A model generated the notes under the pieces. The model was not told where the DNA came from, did no database searches, and saw only the letters and a list, made by a program, of their open reading frames with translations. Source: Anthoceros angustus (Eukaryota; Streptophyta; Anthocerotopsida; Anthocerotales; Anthocerotaceae). From it: a stretch of 64,000 nt of DNA. The translations under genes and the position numbers were made by a program. This document shows, piece after piece, positions 11,886 to 22,700 of the stretch (positions within the stretch are counted from its first letter, which is position 1; every line of letters starts with the position of its first letter). The stretch spans positions 558,001-622,000 of the forward strand of contig VJWM01000011.1 in NCBI GenBank assembly GCA_010909165.1, read 5' to 3'.

Positions 11886-12845
11886 GAGAAAGATTGGAGG
11901 ACTGCACCGAGCTCAAGTGTGTATGCCGAAGAATTTTGCATTTTCTTTCTAGGGTGTATGTGCTTGGTTATCTCCATCCCTGTCCAAACGGACTGTGAAA
12001 GACTGTTTTGAAAGAGGGATTGGACACAACACCTCAGACCCTCTAGCAGATAAGGATTTCAGCTACTTTCGTATTGTTGAGGCTCCAAAACTTCAGACTA
12101 CAGCTTGTGACTTGGACAAGACTCTTAGGGCTTAACGGACACACCTTCGAAGCAACCAACTGCACACAATGACAGCCCACTGATCAGACGTTTGCCTTTG
12201 ATGCGGGACAAGGAAAAATGAAGAGTTCCCTAGGTTCTCGGCCTGCGGGCAAAACCTCGGATCACTGTCAACACAACTTTCAGCATACACGATACACAAT
12301 ACAGATGAGGCCACTTCCCGTACACACACAACTGAGGCAGCATACAACTAGTCTCATGAACAGACGTTGCAGAAGGCCTGCCTTAAGCAGAAACACTTGG
12401 CAACCTCAGGGAGTCTAAAGAGATGAAGTAGGAATCCAAACAATGCTTCCGGCCTAGCTTGGCAAGGGAACCCCCTTGCTCTTATACATCCTCCAGCCAG
12501 ACTTGGCTGATCCTCCAGCTTGGCGGAGGCATGCCTCCCCACACATTGCCCCCATCAAGCCGGACAGAGAGTGCGCGCACTTTTTTGTCCCAAACTTTCC
12601 ATATAACATATCCAATACGCCCTCATATAGTGGCATATGCTATGATACGCTTTTTCAAAAAACTTTCCATACAATATATTCAGTACGTTCTCATGTAGTT
12701 GCATATGCTATGATACGTCAGAACATTCCCTATATTCTTTCCCTCTATGTATATCTTTTTTTATTTAATAAGGGAAAAAATGATGGAAAGAAACCCATCC
12801 AGCAGGGAATAACCAAGGAGGAGTCCGAGGGTCAAGAGGCGATCT

Positions 12846-13140
12846 GAAGCAGGAAGGAGGCCACGTACCTCACACAAAGTTGGTGTTGAAGCCACTGTGT
12901 GAGAAGGAAAAGGAAGATGCGCTTTGTGGGCATGCTGAGAAGCTAGCTCTGGCGTTTGGTCTCTTGAACACTCCGAGTGGGACACCTCTGGTGGTAACGA
13001 AGAATCTACGCATGTGCAGTGACTGCCACAGTTCCACGGAGATCATGTCAAGGCTTGAACAAAGAGACATTGTTGTAAGGGATGGGTACCGTGTGCATCG
13101 ATTCGCAGCTGGTTGTTGCAGTTGTCAAGGTCGACCGTGA
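12846..13140 (+). pseudogene. DYW (G-R-P) cassette, array copy 3, frame intact
   Basis: Open from the junction codons through HAEKLALAFGLL, NLRMCSDCH and the C-terminus CCSCQGRP*. Both zinc-site motifs (HxE with CxxCH; H followed by CxC) are intact. There is no PPR array and no ATG in frame, so it is a detached domain rather than a gene unless it is reached by splicing. Confidence 0.65.
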
Positions 13141-14149
13141 GAAAGATTGGAGGACTGCACCGAGCTCAAGTGTGTATGCCGAAGAATTTTGCATTTTCTT
13201 TCTAGGGTGTATGTGGTTATCTCCATCCCTGTCCAAACGGACTGTGAAAGACTGTTTTGAAAGAGGGATTGGACACAACACCTCAGACCCTCTAGCAGAT
13301 AAGGATTTCAGCTACTTTCTTCGTATTGTTGAGGCTCCAAAACTTCAGACTACAGCTTGTGACTTGGACAAGACTCTTAGGGCTTAACGGACACACCTTC
13401 AGAAGCAACCAACTGCACACAATGACAGCCCACTGATCAGACGTTTGCCTTTGATGCGGGACAAGGAAAAATGAAGAGTTCCCTAGGTTCTCGGCCTGCG
13501 GGCAAAACCTCGGATCACTGTCAACACAACTTTCAGCATACAAGTACACGATACACAGATGAGGCCACTTCCCGTACACAACTGAGGCAGCATACAACTA
13601 GTCTCATGAACAGACGTTGCAGAAGGCCTGCCTTAAGCAGAAACACTTGGCAACCTCAGGGAGTCTAAAGAGATGAAGTAGGAATCCAAACAATGCTTCC
13701 GGCTTGGCAAGGAACCCCTTGTTTATACATCCTCCAGCCAGACTTGGCTGATCCTCCAGCTTGGCGGAGGCATGCCTCCCACACATTGCCCCATCAAGCC
13801 GGACAGAGAGTGCGCACTTTTTTATCCCAAACTTTCCATATAACATATCCAATACGCCCTCATATAGTGGCATATGCTATGATACGCTTTTTCAAAAACT
13901 TTCCATACAATATATTCAGTACGTTCTCATGTAGTTGCATGCTACGTCAGAACATTCCTATATTCTTTCCTCTATGTATATCTTTTTATTTAATAAGGGA
14001 AAAATGATGGAAAGAAACCCATCCAGAGGAATAACCAAGGAGGAGTCAGGGTCAAGACGACTGAACGCTAGCTCCCTACCTAAAGTAGATAACCAAGGAG
14101 GGTCCAGGGTCAAGATGATCTGAACTAAGCTCCCTACCTAAAAGCTATC

Positions 14150-14345
14150 TCGCCTTTGAAGGGCAATGGAGACCCATTATGCGAAGTGGTATGAAATAGG
14201 AAAAGGGACAGCCTCGCCATGCACCGTGGGCGTGGTAGAATTTGACACAAGACTTGAGAAATTTATTGAAATCCTTGGTTATTGCCCCATATGTCTCAAG
14301 TGCGAGCGGAATAAAGAGGTGGCCTGCTTGCATTCCGCTGTACTT
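14150..14345 (-). mobile_element. fragment of non-LTR retroelement C-terminal domain (within array copy 3)
   Basis: Minus-strand codons read GHLFIPLALETYGAITKDF followed by FLKSCVKFYH. They align with AFVPLAIEAHGAMGKDF of the longer element remnant at 51.3 kb. A second copy lies at 15,786-15,960. The pattern K..KY...FxPLAxExxGA is typical of the C-terminal, restriction-endonuclease-like part of some non-LTR retrotransposon proteins; that assignment is inferred. Confidence 0.5.
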
Positions 14346-14365
14346 CTGACCTAAAAGCCGTAGCT

Positions 14366-14761
14366 CTGGTGGCGACCATTGAGGTGAATAAGCAGGTACA
14401 TAGATTTCTGGTGGGAGAAAGGAGAGAGGATATTGCGCTTAAGGTAGAGAGCACGAATGCACGTCTGAAGCAGGAAGGAGGCCACGTACCTCACACAAAG
14501 TTGGTGTTGAAGCCACTGTGTGAGAAGGAAAAGGAAGATGCGCTTTGTGGGCATGCTGAGAAGCTAGCTCTGGCGTTTGGTCTCTTGAACACTCCGAGTG
14601 GGACACCTCTGGTGGTAACGAAGAATCTACGCATGTGCAGTGACTGCCACAGTTCCACGGAGATCATGTCAAGGCTTGAACAAAGAGACATTGTTGTAAG
14701 GGATGGGTACCGTGTGCATCGATTCGCAGCTGGTTGTTGCAGTTGTCAAGGTCGACCGTGA
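14366..14761 (+). pseudogene. E2-DYW (G-R-P) cassette, array copy 4, frame intact
   Basis: The longest detached cassette: begins within the E2 region (ATIEVNKQVHRFLVGERRED) and runs without a break for about 130 codons to CCSCQGRP*. All catalytic and zinc ligands (HAE, CSDCH, HRF..CCSC) are present. The frame opens with GTG, not ATG. The new junction joins retroelement flank (GCTCTGGTGGC) to the E2 codons. Confidence 0.65.
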
Positions 14762-15964
14762 GAAAGATTGGAGGACTGCACCGAGCTCAAGTGTGTATGC
14801 CGAAGAATTTTGCATTTTCTTTCTAGGGTGTATGTGGTTATCTCCATCCCTGTCCAAACGGACTGTGAAAGACTGTTTTGAAAGAGGGATTGGACACAAC
14901 ACCTCAGACCCTCTAGCAGATAAGGATTTCAGCTACTTTCTTCGTATTGTTGAGGCTCCAAAACTTCAGACTACAGCTTGTGACTTGGACAAGACTCTTA
15001 GGGCTTAACGGACACACCTTCAGAAGCAACCAACTGCACACAATGACAGCCCACTGATCAGACGTTTGCCTTTGATGCGGGACAAGGAAAAATGAAGAGT
15101 TCCCTAGGTTCTCGGCCTGCGGGCAAAACCTCGGATCACTGTCAACACAACTTTCAGCATACAAGTACACGATACACAGATGAGGCCACTTCCCGTACAC
15201 AACTGAGGCAGCATACAACTAGTCTCATGAACAGACGTTGCAGAAGGCCTGCCTTAAGCAGAAACACTTGGCAACCTCAGGGAGTCTAAAGAGATGAAGT
15301 AGGAATCCAAACAATGCTTCCGGCTTGGCAAGGAACCCCTTGTTTATACATCCTCCAGCCAGACTTGGCTGATCCTCCAGCTTGGCGGAGGCATGCCTCC
15401 CACACATTGCCCCATCAAGCCGGACAGAGAGTGCGCACTTTTTTATCCCAAACTTTCCATATAACATATCCAATACGCCCTCATATAGTGGCATATGCTA
15501 TGATACGCTTTTTCAAAAACTTTCCATACAATATATTCAGTACGTTCTCATGTAGTTGCATGCTACGTCAGAACATTCCCTATATTCTTTCCCTCTATGT
15601 ATATCTTTTTTTATTTAATAAGGGAAAAAATGATGGAAAGAAACCCATCCAGCAGGGAATAACCAAGGAGGAGTCCGAGGGTCAAGACGATACGGAGCAA
15701 CTAAGCTCCCTACCTAAAGTAGATAACCAAGGAGGAGTCCGAGGGTCAAGATGATACGGAGCAACTAAGCTCCCTACCTAAAAGCTATCTCGCCTTTGAA
15801 GGCAATGGAGACCCATTAGTAAGTAAGCCGTGAAATAGGAAAAGGGACAGCCTACCATGCGTAGTAGAATTTGACACAAGACTTGAGAAATTTATTGAAA
15901 TCCTTGGTTATTGCCCCATATGTCTCAAGTGCGAGCGGAATAAAGAGGTGGCCTGCTTGCATTC

Positions 15965-16206
15965 CGCTGTACTTCCTGACCTAAAGAGCCGTAGCTCTGG
16001 TGGCAGCCCAACTAGGATGGTGTTTCCGCTGTACTTCCTGACTTTGAGAGCCGCAGCTCCGGGGGCAGCCCAACCAGGACGGTGTTTCTGTTGTACTTCT
16101 TGACCTTGAGAGCCGCATCTCCGGTGGCAGCCCAACTAGGACGGTTTTTCCATTGTACTTCCTGACCCTGAGAGATGCAGCTCTGGTGGCAGCCCAACCA
16201 GGACGG
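15965..16206. repeat. 62-bp minisatellite, four copies, made from retroelement sequence
   Basis: Four units spaced exactly 62 bp (GGCAGCCCAAC at 16,002, 16,064, 16,126 and 16,188). On the minus strand each unit reads as PGWAAxxAAxxKVxKYxG, part of the same non-LTR domain, but 62 is not a multiple of three so the frame changes each unit. A single unit in the opposite orientation sits in the 3' flank of PPR-B at 36,505-36,588. Confidence 0.75.
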
Positions 16207-16384
16207 TTAGTGATGACCTAAGCGGAGATGGTGTACACTGTTGATGGACACTTGTGCCAAACGAGACATTGCAAATCGATTGCGTTTGTTTTTTTGTTCA
16301 GTTGTATTTGTTTTGAATGCATTTGAGTTCATGATACTCAACCTCCACAAACCCTAACTCGGCCGGGTTTGTCTGACCAGGTCT

Positions 16385-16491
16385 GCCAATGGTTTAGGGC
16401 CAACCCTAAAACTCAGCCTCCACAAACCCTAACTCGGCCGGCCCCAGGGTTTGTGGAGGCTGAGTTTTAGGGTTGGCCCTAAACCATTGGC
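16385..16491. repeat. near-perfect 46-bp inverted repeat (hairpin) with telo-box motifs
   Basis: Arms 16,385-16,430 and 16,446-16,491 are exact reverse complements over 46 bp, separated by a 15-base loop containing CGGCCGGCC. Each arm contains CCCTAAA/TTTAGGG and the AAACCCT word of plant telo-boxes. A partial direct copy of the left arm and loop lies just upstream (16,340-16,370). Candidates are a small foldback element, a hairpin RNA precursor, or a very recent inverted duplication. Confidence 0.8.
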
Positions 16492-17061
16492 GCACAGTCG
16501 ACAAACGTGCGTGGCGAGCCTGCACGGGAACCCCACACACTACCCAACCCGGTCAACCTGCTCCAACGTATCGGTTGAAGTTGTTGTTGCCACCCGCTCC
16601 AACCCGGGCTCCAAACCCTAAACCCTCGGAAGCTCAGAATCCAGGTTCTTGTGTAATCCAGGTTCTTGTGTGCCTTCACAATCAGCCGGGGCGAGGGAAT
16701 CTTCTTGTCGTTCTCACAATTCACAAGCCTTTTGGATCTGGAAACTTCAGCACAATATCTTCACACCCATAGAGACCTTGACCTGGAAGAAAAACTTGCG
16801 TTGAGATGGATCAGCCTTCAATGTGACGGTGGAATTCCTAAAAATCCATGACTATCTATCTTCTAAGCTCCAAGGTTACAACAAAACCAAAAAATGGCAC
16901 GAAATGTGCGCAAGGACCACTCTCCTCGCATCTACTTATTGCCTACAGCCCGCTCTAGGCACTCGATGTCACCAATCACCTAAACAAAAAACACCAACAC
17001 CAGGCAAACCTCTTGAACTCCGCACTGAACCCTCTCTACAAGCGTAGGTGCCATGAATGTT
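16492..17061. other. no gene recognised; target-site flank of the Gypsy element
   Basis: Open frames here show no family similarity or splice structure. The last five bases (ATGTT) are the target-site duplication of the Gypsy insertion; the sequence that was originally adjacent resumes at 32,123. Confidence 0.5.
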
Positions 17062-17301
17062 TGTAAGATATGGCAGAATAAATTGGCCTCCTGTCTGAGG
17101 CTCTCCTCTTTATCCAGTCGGTGACCCCATACTTAGCATGTGAGTCATACCCTTGATGGGGCATCCATGCACGAGCTCACCCGCCCTACTGCTCTATCTA
17201 CTGTATTTACCCATTTATCATGATACTATATTTATCATGACACTATATTTACCTATTTACTATGACACTATATTTACCTATTTACCATGATCCTCATGAC
17301 A
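17062..17301 (-). repeat. Gypsy 3' LTR (left, intact)
   Basis: Begins TGTAAGATATGG and ends CATGACA in plus orientation. The homologous sequence at the right end is interrupted by the Copia insertion. A polypurine tract (minus strand CCCCCAAAGGAG) adjoins it at 17,302-17,315. Confidence 0.9.
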
Positions 17302-18211
17302 CTCCTTTGGGGGCAGAAAAACTTCGTCCCAAAGTTGGAAGAGGTAAAGAGTGAACATGTGCATAGCGGGCAACAATGTCGGGGCAATGCGCAAGATGAG
17401 GTAGAGGCTCCCACGTAGCTTCAAAGGTAGGAAAGCCTTTCCATAAGACAAGAAATTGGAGGCAACGGCGAACAAGTCTATGGGCAATCATGTCCTCAAC
17501 CTCATCTTCAAGGGCATCATCGATGAGTGTGGGGGGTGGAGTGGTTAGGGCAGGACCGTGATAGGGTTTGAGAATGCTTGTGTGGAAGACATCATGAATA
17601 TGCCAGGTGGGAGGAAGTTGAAGACGGAACGCCGTAGGGCTGACTTGGGCCAGAATTTTGAAGGGTCCCACAAAACGGTGATTGAGCTTGCACGTTCCCA
17701 GGAGATGTAGATTCCGGGCTGAAGGGAGAACAAGTTGCTCTGTAGAAAAGGTTACATGTCGCTAATGGTGGTCAGCCGCTTGCTTCTGTTGATTTTGTGC
17801 ACGTTGTAAGCTGATCCTCGCATCCTGTATTACTTGAGTATGATCACGGATGACCTGGGTTGCTACTGGGTTGTGGAGAGCTGTAGACATCATGAGAGTA
17901 GTCCGCGGATAAAATGCATAAAGCATGTAGAATGGGGAGTAACCTATCGAGGCGTTCGTCATATTGTTACATGCGAACTCAACCAAGTACAGATACTTCT
18001 CCCATGAGGATTGATGGCGATCTATATAAGCTCGTAAGGTTGTTTCGACCGTTTGATTCATCCGCTCTACCATGCCATCTGTCTGCGGGTGAAAAGCAGA
18101 AGAAAAAGGATAATTTGGTCCCTAATCCACAGTGCAGATTTTGCCAAAACTTGCTCAAGAATCGAGGATCCCTGTCTAACATAATAGATTGAGGAAGACC
18201 ATGATGTCGGC
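17294..18211 (-). pseudogene. Gypsy integrase C-terminal half with chromodomain-like tail
   Basis: Minus-strand codons include HGLPQSIMLDRDPRF (second catalytic Asp region), MVERMNQTVE (catalytic Glu), IGYSPFYMLYAFYPR, then MGPFKILAQVSPTAF and a tail with FLVLWKGFPTFEATWEP that resembles a chromodomain, marking a chromovirus. The reading frame is broken at least twice (near 17,750 and 18,070). Confidence 0.85.
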
Positions 18212-18506
18212 CCGGCATGTCAGCAAAAGTTACAAAATTTGTATGTACTTGTGATGTATGTCAAAGAATCAAAGCTGCCACACAAAACCCAACGGGTATT
18301 CTTCAGCCTCTACCCATACCCCAACAACCATGGGAAGCCATTCACCTTGACTTTATTACAGGTCTTCCTTCTACCAATGCAGGAGGACATAATGCTATCT
18401 TGCTCTTCGTTGACCGGTTAACCAAGATGATACATCTAGCTCCCACTACTAACACCTGCTCAGCAACAAAAGCAGCAAATCTATACCTCCAGCATGTGTT
18501 AAATGT
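18212..18506 (+). pseudogene. inverted segment of the Gypsy integrase core
   Basis: Reads on the plus strand, opposite to everything around it: FVCTCDVCQRIK (zinc-binding Cys pair), then HLDFITGLPSTNAGGH (first catalytic Asp) and FVDRLTKMIHLAPT. On the minus strand the flanking pieces stop at LHQLQRH (right of 18,506) and resume at HGLPQS (left of 18,212), so this is exactly the missing middle, flipped in place. About 295 bp. Confidence 0.85.
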
Positions 18507-19943
18507 GCCTTTGCAACTGGTGTAATGTTTTACTTCTGCCCATGTGTCCTGCAGACAATGGACTATGCACTTCCTCAATGATGGATCCCCGGATTATGGG
18601 TAAAGCTGGGATGTAGAGCTTGGCTCGATGATACAACAATCCATTACTCCATACCCAGGTACCTGAAGTATCATTGATAATGGATTTGTGTTGAATGCCT
18701 GAAATTACTGTCGGAGGGCGCTTTTGATGGTGGTTCTCATCAGTCGATATCACATCAAGATGGCTAAGAGAATCTGCAACACGATTTTCCTGGCCGGTTC
18801 TATATTTCACCAGGAAGTTGAACTGCTGGAAGAATTCTAGCCAGCGTGCCTTTTTTCTGGAGAGATGGGGCTGAGTTTGTAAATAGAAGAGGGGGCTATG
18901 ATTCGTTTCCAATGTGAATTTGACTCCTTCTAAATAGCACCTCCACTGTCTTAGAGCAAGAACATGTGCTAAGGTCTCTTTCTCATAAACAGGGTAGTTA
19001 AGTTCGGCTGCCTTGAGCTTTTTACTGAAAAATGCTACTGGTTGCAGCCCTTTGCCTAGGTCCTATTGCAGCACAACACCCACTGCCTTATCTCAAGCAT
19101 TTGTGGCTACCACAAAAGGGCATGTGAAATCTGGATGAACCAAGACAGGTGCTGCTGATAATTATCGTTTCAAGTTTTCGAAGGCCTGTTGCTGATCCTG
19201 TGACCACTGCCATGGTATATTGCCCTTCAGCAAGTCCGTTAGAGGAGCCGAGAGATGCGCAAATTCACAAATAAAGCGTCGATAATAAGAGGCCAGGCCA
19301 AGGAAAGATTGAAGTTGCATTACATTGGTGGGTTGTGGCCATTGCTGAATCGCCTCAATATTCTTTGTATCCACTTGAACTCCCTGTGCTGTGACCACAT
19401 GTCCGAAGTATTCTACATTGCTAGACAGAAATGTGCACTTAGGGAGCTTAGCAGACAACTTCTGTCTCCTTAACCTGGTAAGAACCTCTCTGAGCAAGGT
19501 CATATGTTGCTCTTTTGAAGCGCTGTATATCAAGATGTCATCCATGTATACTAGGACACCATGTTCTAACAAATCTGCAAAGATCTCATTCATCAGAGTC
19601 TGGAAAGTTGCAGGAGCATTGGTCATCCCAAATGGCATTACCAGCCATTCAAAGTGGCCGTACCTGGTATTGAACGCTGTTTTTTCCATGTCAGACTCTT
19701 GTAGTCGAATTTGGTGATAACCAGAAGCAAGGTCCAACTGGAGAAGCATGTGGAACCAGCCAGTTTCTCCAACATTTCATCAATCCGTGGTAACGGAAAG
19801 CTGTTGCATTTTGTTATGTTGTTCAAAGCACGATAGTCAATGCACATTGTAAGGCCGCCATCTTTTTTTCTAGTAAACAGAATCGGTGCCCCATACGGGC
19901 TCTTTGGTGGACGAATATGTCCCTTACGTATCAGCTCCTCCAC
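18507..19943 (-). pseudogene. Gypsy reverse transcriptase and RNase H
   Basis: Order: KSPYGAPILFTRKKDGG, CIDYRALNNIT, LDLASGYHQIRL, PFGMTNAPATFQ, YMDDILIYS (catalytic), FLGLASYYRRFI, then RNase H remnants (METNHSPLFYL; FNFLVKYRTGQENRVADSLS) and the first integrase zinc His pair (SAGHMGRSKTLHQ). A frameshift near 19,745 separates the two halves of the RT; more lie between 18,910 and 19,165. Confidence 0.88.
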
Positions 19944-20896
19944 CTGTTTGCGTGACTCTCAATTTCCAAAGGGGACATTTTGAAAACGGGTCGACATGGG
20001 GGTTTATGTTGTCGTGGGATTAGGTCAACATGATGCTGTATTTGCTTGGTTGGAGGTAATCCTGCATGAATGTCTTGCACTAGAACATCTCGGAATTCCT
20101 GCAAAACTGTACACCCCTCCGAGTCACTTGACATTGAATCAACCGTTGTTATTTGCTTCTGTATAGGTCGAATGATACATAAGCACGTTTCTGTTCCTTC
20201 TTTTAGCAGTTCTAAATAAAGATTCTTTGCAGACAGCATCTTTACAGGTTTTCGTCTACCCTCCCTAGCCTGTACAAAAAAGGTTGTGCCTTTCAACTGA
20301 AAACCGAGTGTCTTTTGATGCCAATCTATGACCGGGCAGTGTTGCTCGAGCCATGGCATACCCAGAATGCCATCACATCCTAGGTGCAGCTCTGTAACTA
20401 CGAAAGGCCGTTGTTCCTCTTTACACCCTAGCTGACAGTACACTGGCTCAGTGATGCAAGAAATTTTAGTTGCTTGATTTCCGTCTGCGTAGTATATTGG
20501 CCCTTAGTCACTTGTCACAGGTACACAATTACGGGCCACAAACTTGTCATCCAAAAAATCTGCAGTAGATCTTGAGTCGACAAGGAAGCTAGCCGTCCTT
20601 CCATGGACCTTAGCTATTACTTTTAACAAGCTACCTGACATGAGGACACGAGGAGATGACAATTGGTAGCATTTTACGTATGTGCCCGGTAGCAATTTGA
20701 CCTCCTTAAATTGGGTGGAGAATTCTAGAGGTAATTCTTCCACGACTACTGCATTAGCTTGTTCACCCTCCTGTTGGAGTTGTCCGCGCCCTCTCCCTCT
20801 AGCACTTTTAGCTGCAGACCTGCATTCATTGGATTTGTGGCCAAACTGCCAGCAAAGAAAACACCGACCTTGAAAACGAGTGGCTCCTAACTCCAT
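19931..20896 (-). pseudogene. Gypsy nucleocapsid zinc knuckle and protease
   Basis: The zinc knuckle CFLCWQFGHKSNEC (CX2CX4HX4C) is intact near 20,850. The aspartic protease follows with FLVDSRSTADF, where the active-site D-S-G has become D-S-R, so the protease should be inactive. A stop or shift near 20,500 separates it from the second protease part (LGCDGILGMPWLEQH). Confidence 0.8.
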
Positions 20897-22700
20897 GGGG
20901 ACAGCTTCCGATTGTGCCCAAACCCGCCATAAGCCAAACTTGCTGCACGTTGGACGATGTTACCTTAGCAAGTAACCATGATGCTCTATTGATAGAAGGT
21001 GAAGAGCACGATTTCGAATTTCAGAGCCCTCAAGAGAACACGAAGAAGCTTTAAGCTATCAGCATGGTACCTAACAGAACATGATAATTTTTGAAGGGGG
21101 TGAATAATCTCGAAGGGGGTTTTCCGCAAATAATCTCTGAAGGGGGTTTTTGATGGGCCCTAAAAGCGTTTTGAAGGCATTCGAAAAACAACTCGAAAAA
21201 AGGTGTCACCGATAAAGTTACTACTTTCCATCCGGCAATGTTTGTGTCGAATGGTGGTCACAAACTCGAACCTCTGAGAATAATGCAAAGTAGGAGCGGT
21301 GAGGAAGGCCGTTCTGCCGGGAAGGGACGGTAAACTCGATTTTGGGAGGAAAATGTGGTTTTGTTATGACACCACAAAAGCCAGACGAGGTATTTCCTAA
21401 CACATAACATCGACACTTACAACATTAACTCGGGACCCGGGAAAAACGAGATTTCGCCACTCATCCCGAGTTCAATCCTTCGTCATCACTTGGTCGACTT
21501 CTCCTCCATTGTCATCATTATCTTCAGCACTTTGACTCGCAGTTGTATTAAGCCGCAACTCGCAGAGCTTATCCCTTATCGCTTTTGTCCACATACGGAT
21601 GTTTAGGGAGGAGTACCCTCTACACTGACCGACCAAATCTTGGCTCGATTTCGAGCATTTGCTTCTAAGGTTAGCCTTCATTCCAAGGTTGCTTCTAAGG
21701 TTAGCCCTGAATTTTCGATGGAAGTGCCACGTCGGTGCGTGGAAGGAGGGCCACAATGGGCACGGAGGCGGCGGCGGCGCCTCCCTCCACGCACCACCCG
21801 TCGGGCATAAAAGGTGGTGCGAGGAGGAGGCGCCGGCGGCGGCGCCCTCCCACCACCGGCCAGTCTCTGGTGGCAGCGTGGAGGAGGCGCGGCGGCGGCG
21901 CCCTCCCGCACCACCCGTCGGGGTTTCTGGTGGTGCGGAGGGATGGCGCCCGGCGGCGGCGCCCGCCCTCCACCACCACCGTATGCCCGATGGGTGGAGG
22001 CGCGAGGAGGCGCCGGCGGCGCGCCCTCCCACCACCACCATCGTAGGCCCACCGACGGTGGCGTGAGGAGGGCGCGCCGCCGGCGCCCCGCCAGGCGCGC
22101 ACCACCCGCTTGCCCACCCCACGGGAGCTCACAGAGGGAGGGCGCCGCCTCCTCCACACGCCACCATCGGTGGCCTACGGCGCAGAGGCGGCCGGCGGTG
22201 GTGCGTGGAGGAGGCGCCGCCGGCGCGCCCTCGCTAAGCGCGCACCACCGTTTGCCCACGGGTGGTTGGCGGCGTAGGGAGGCGCGGCGGCGCCTCCCTC
22301 CACCACCATCGGTGGCCACGGCTGCATAGAGGCGGCGCCCGGCGGTGCCCTCCTGCACCACCCGTCGGTGCGGTGGAGCTAGGGAGGCGCCGGCGGCGCC
22401 TCCCTCCACGCACCACCCATGGCGCCGGCCGGCCGGCGCCCACACCACATGCGCCGGCGGCGCGGCCGCCCTGCCACACCGCCACCCGCCATGGCGCCGG
22501 CCGGCGCCCTCCCTAACACACCACCGCCCATGGCGCCGGCGGCGCCCTCCCTAGCACACCGCCCATGGCGGCGGCGGCGCCCTCCCTAGCACCACCTGCC
22601 TCCCTTGGGCGCCGGCCGGCGCCCTCCCTGCCCCTGCCATGGCGCCGGCCGGCCGGCGCCCTCCTCCTCAGGTGTCTTTAAGAAAATCAATATGTAGCTC
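20897..22700. other. unassigned insert between gag halves, including GC-rich palindromic repeat
   Basis: Gypsy coding stops near 20,900 and resumes only at 25,690. From 20,960 to 21,700 no protein is recognised; GAAGGGGGTTTTT-type words recur at 21,095-21,150. From about 21,720 to 22,670 the DNA is very GC-rich and built from imperfect inverted copies of GCGCCGGCGGCGCC with CACCACCCG spacers. Long frames in all six directions here are composition artefacts. It probably belongs to the CACTA insertion, but the CACTA left terminus was not found. Confidence 0.5.

Larger units (their letters stand above)
11088..15990 (+). repeat. tandem array of DYW cassette plus 3' flank (copies 1-4)
   Basis: The 3' flank of PPR-A repeats after each DYW cassette: copy 1 flank 11,088-11,593, copy 2 flank to 12,845, copy 3 flank to 14,365, copy 4 flank to about 15,990. 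Each begins GAAAGATTGGAGGACTGCAC and continues through the same non-coding blocks. The array ends in successively longer portions of flank, so the units differ in length (about 0.8, 1.25, 1.5 and 1.6 kb). Copies 3 and 4 are nearly identical over more than 1 kb. Confidence 0.85.

Noticed and set aside
20960-21060. Left end of the CACTA element with a GTA target duplication
   Set aside because: A GGTACCT word occurs here as at 25,681, but no CACTA terminus accompanies it; treated as coincidence.
21678-22448. Long open frames on both strands (up to about 250 codons) rich in Arg, Ala, Pro and Gly
   Set aside because: They arise from the GC-rich palindromic field, which lacks stop codons in all frames; there is no family similarity, codon structure or splice context.
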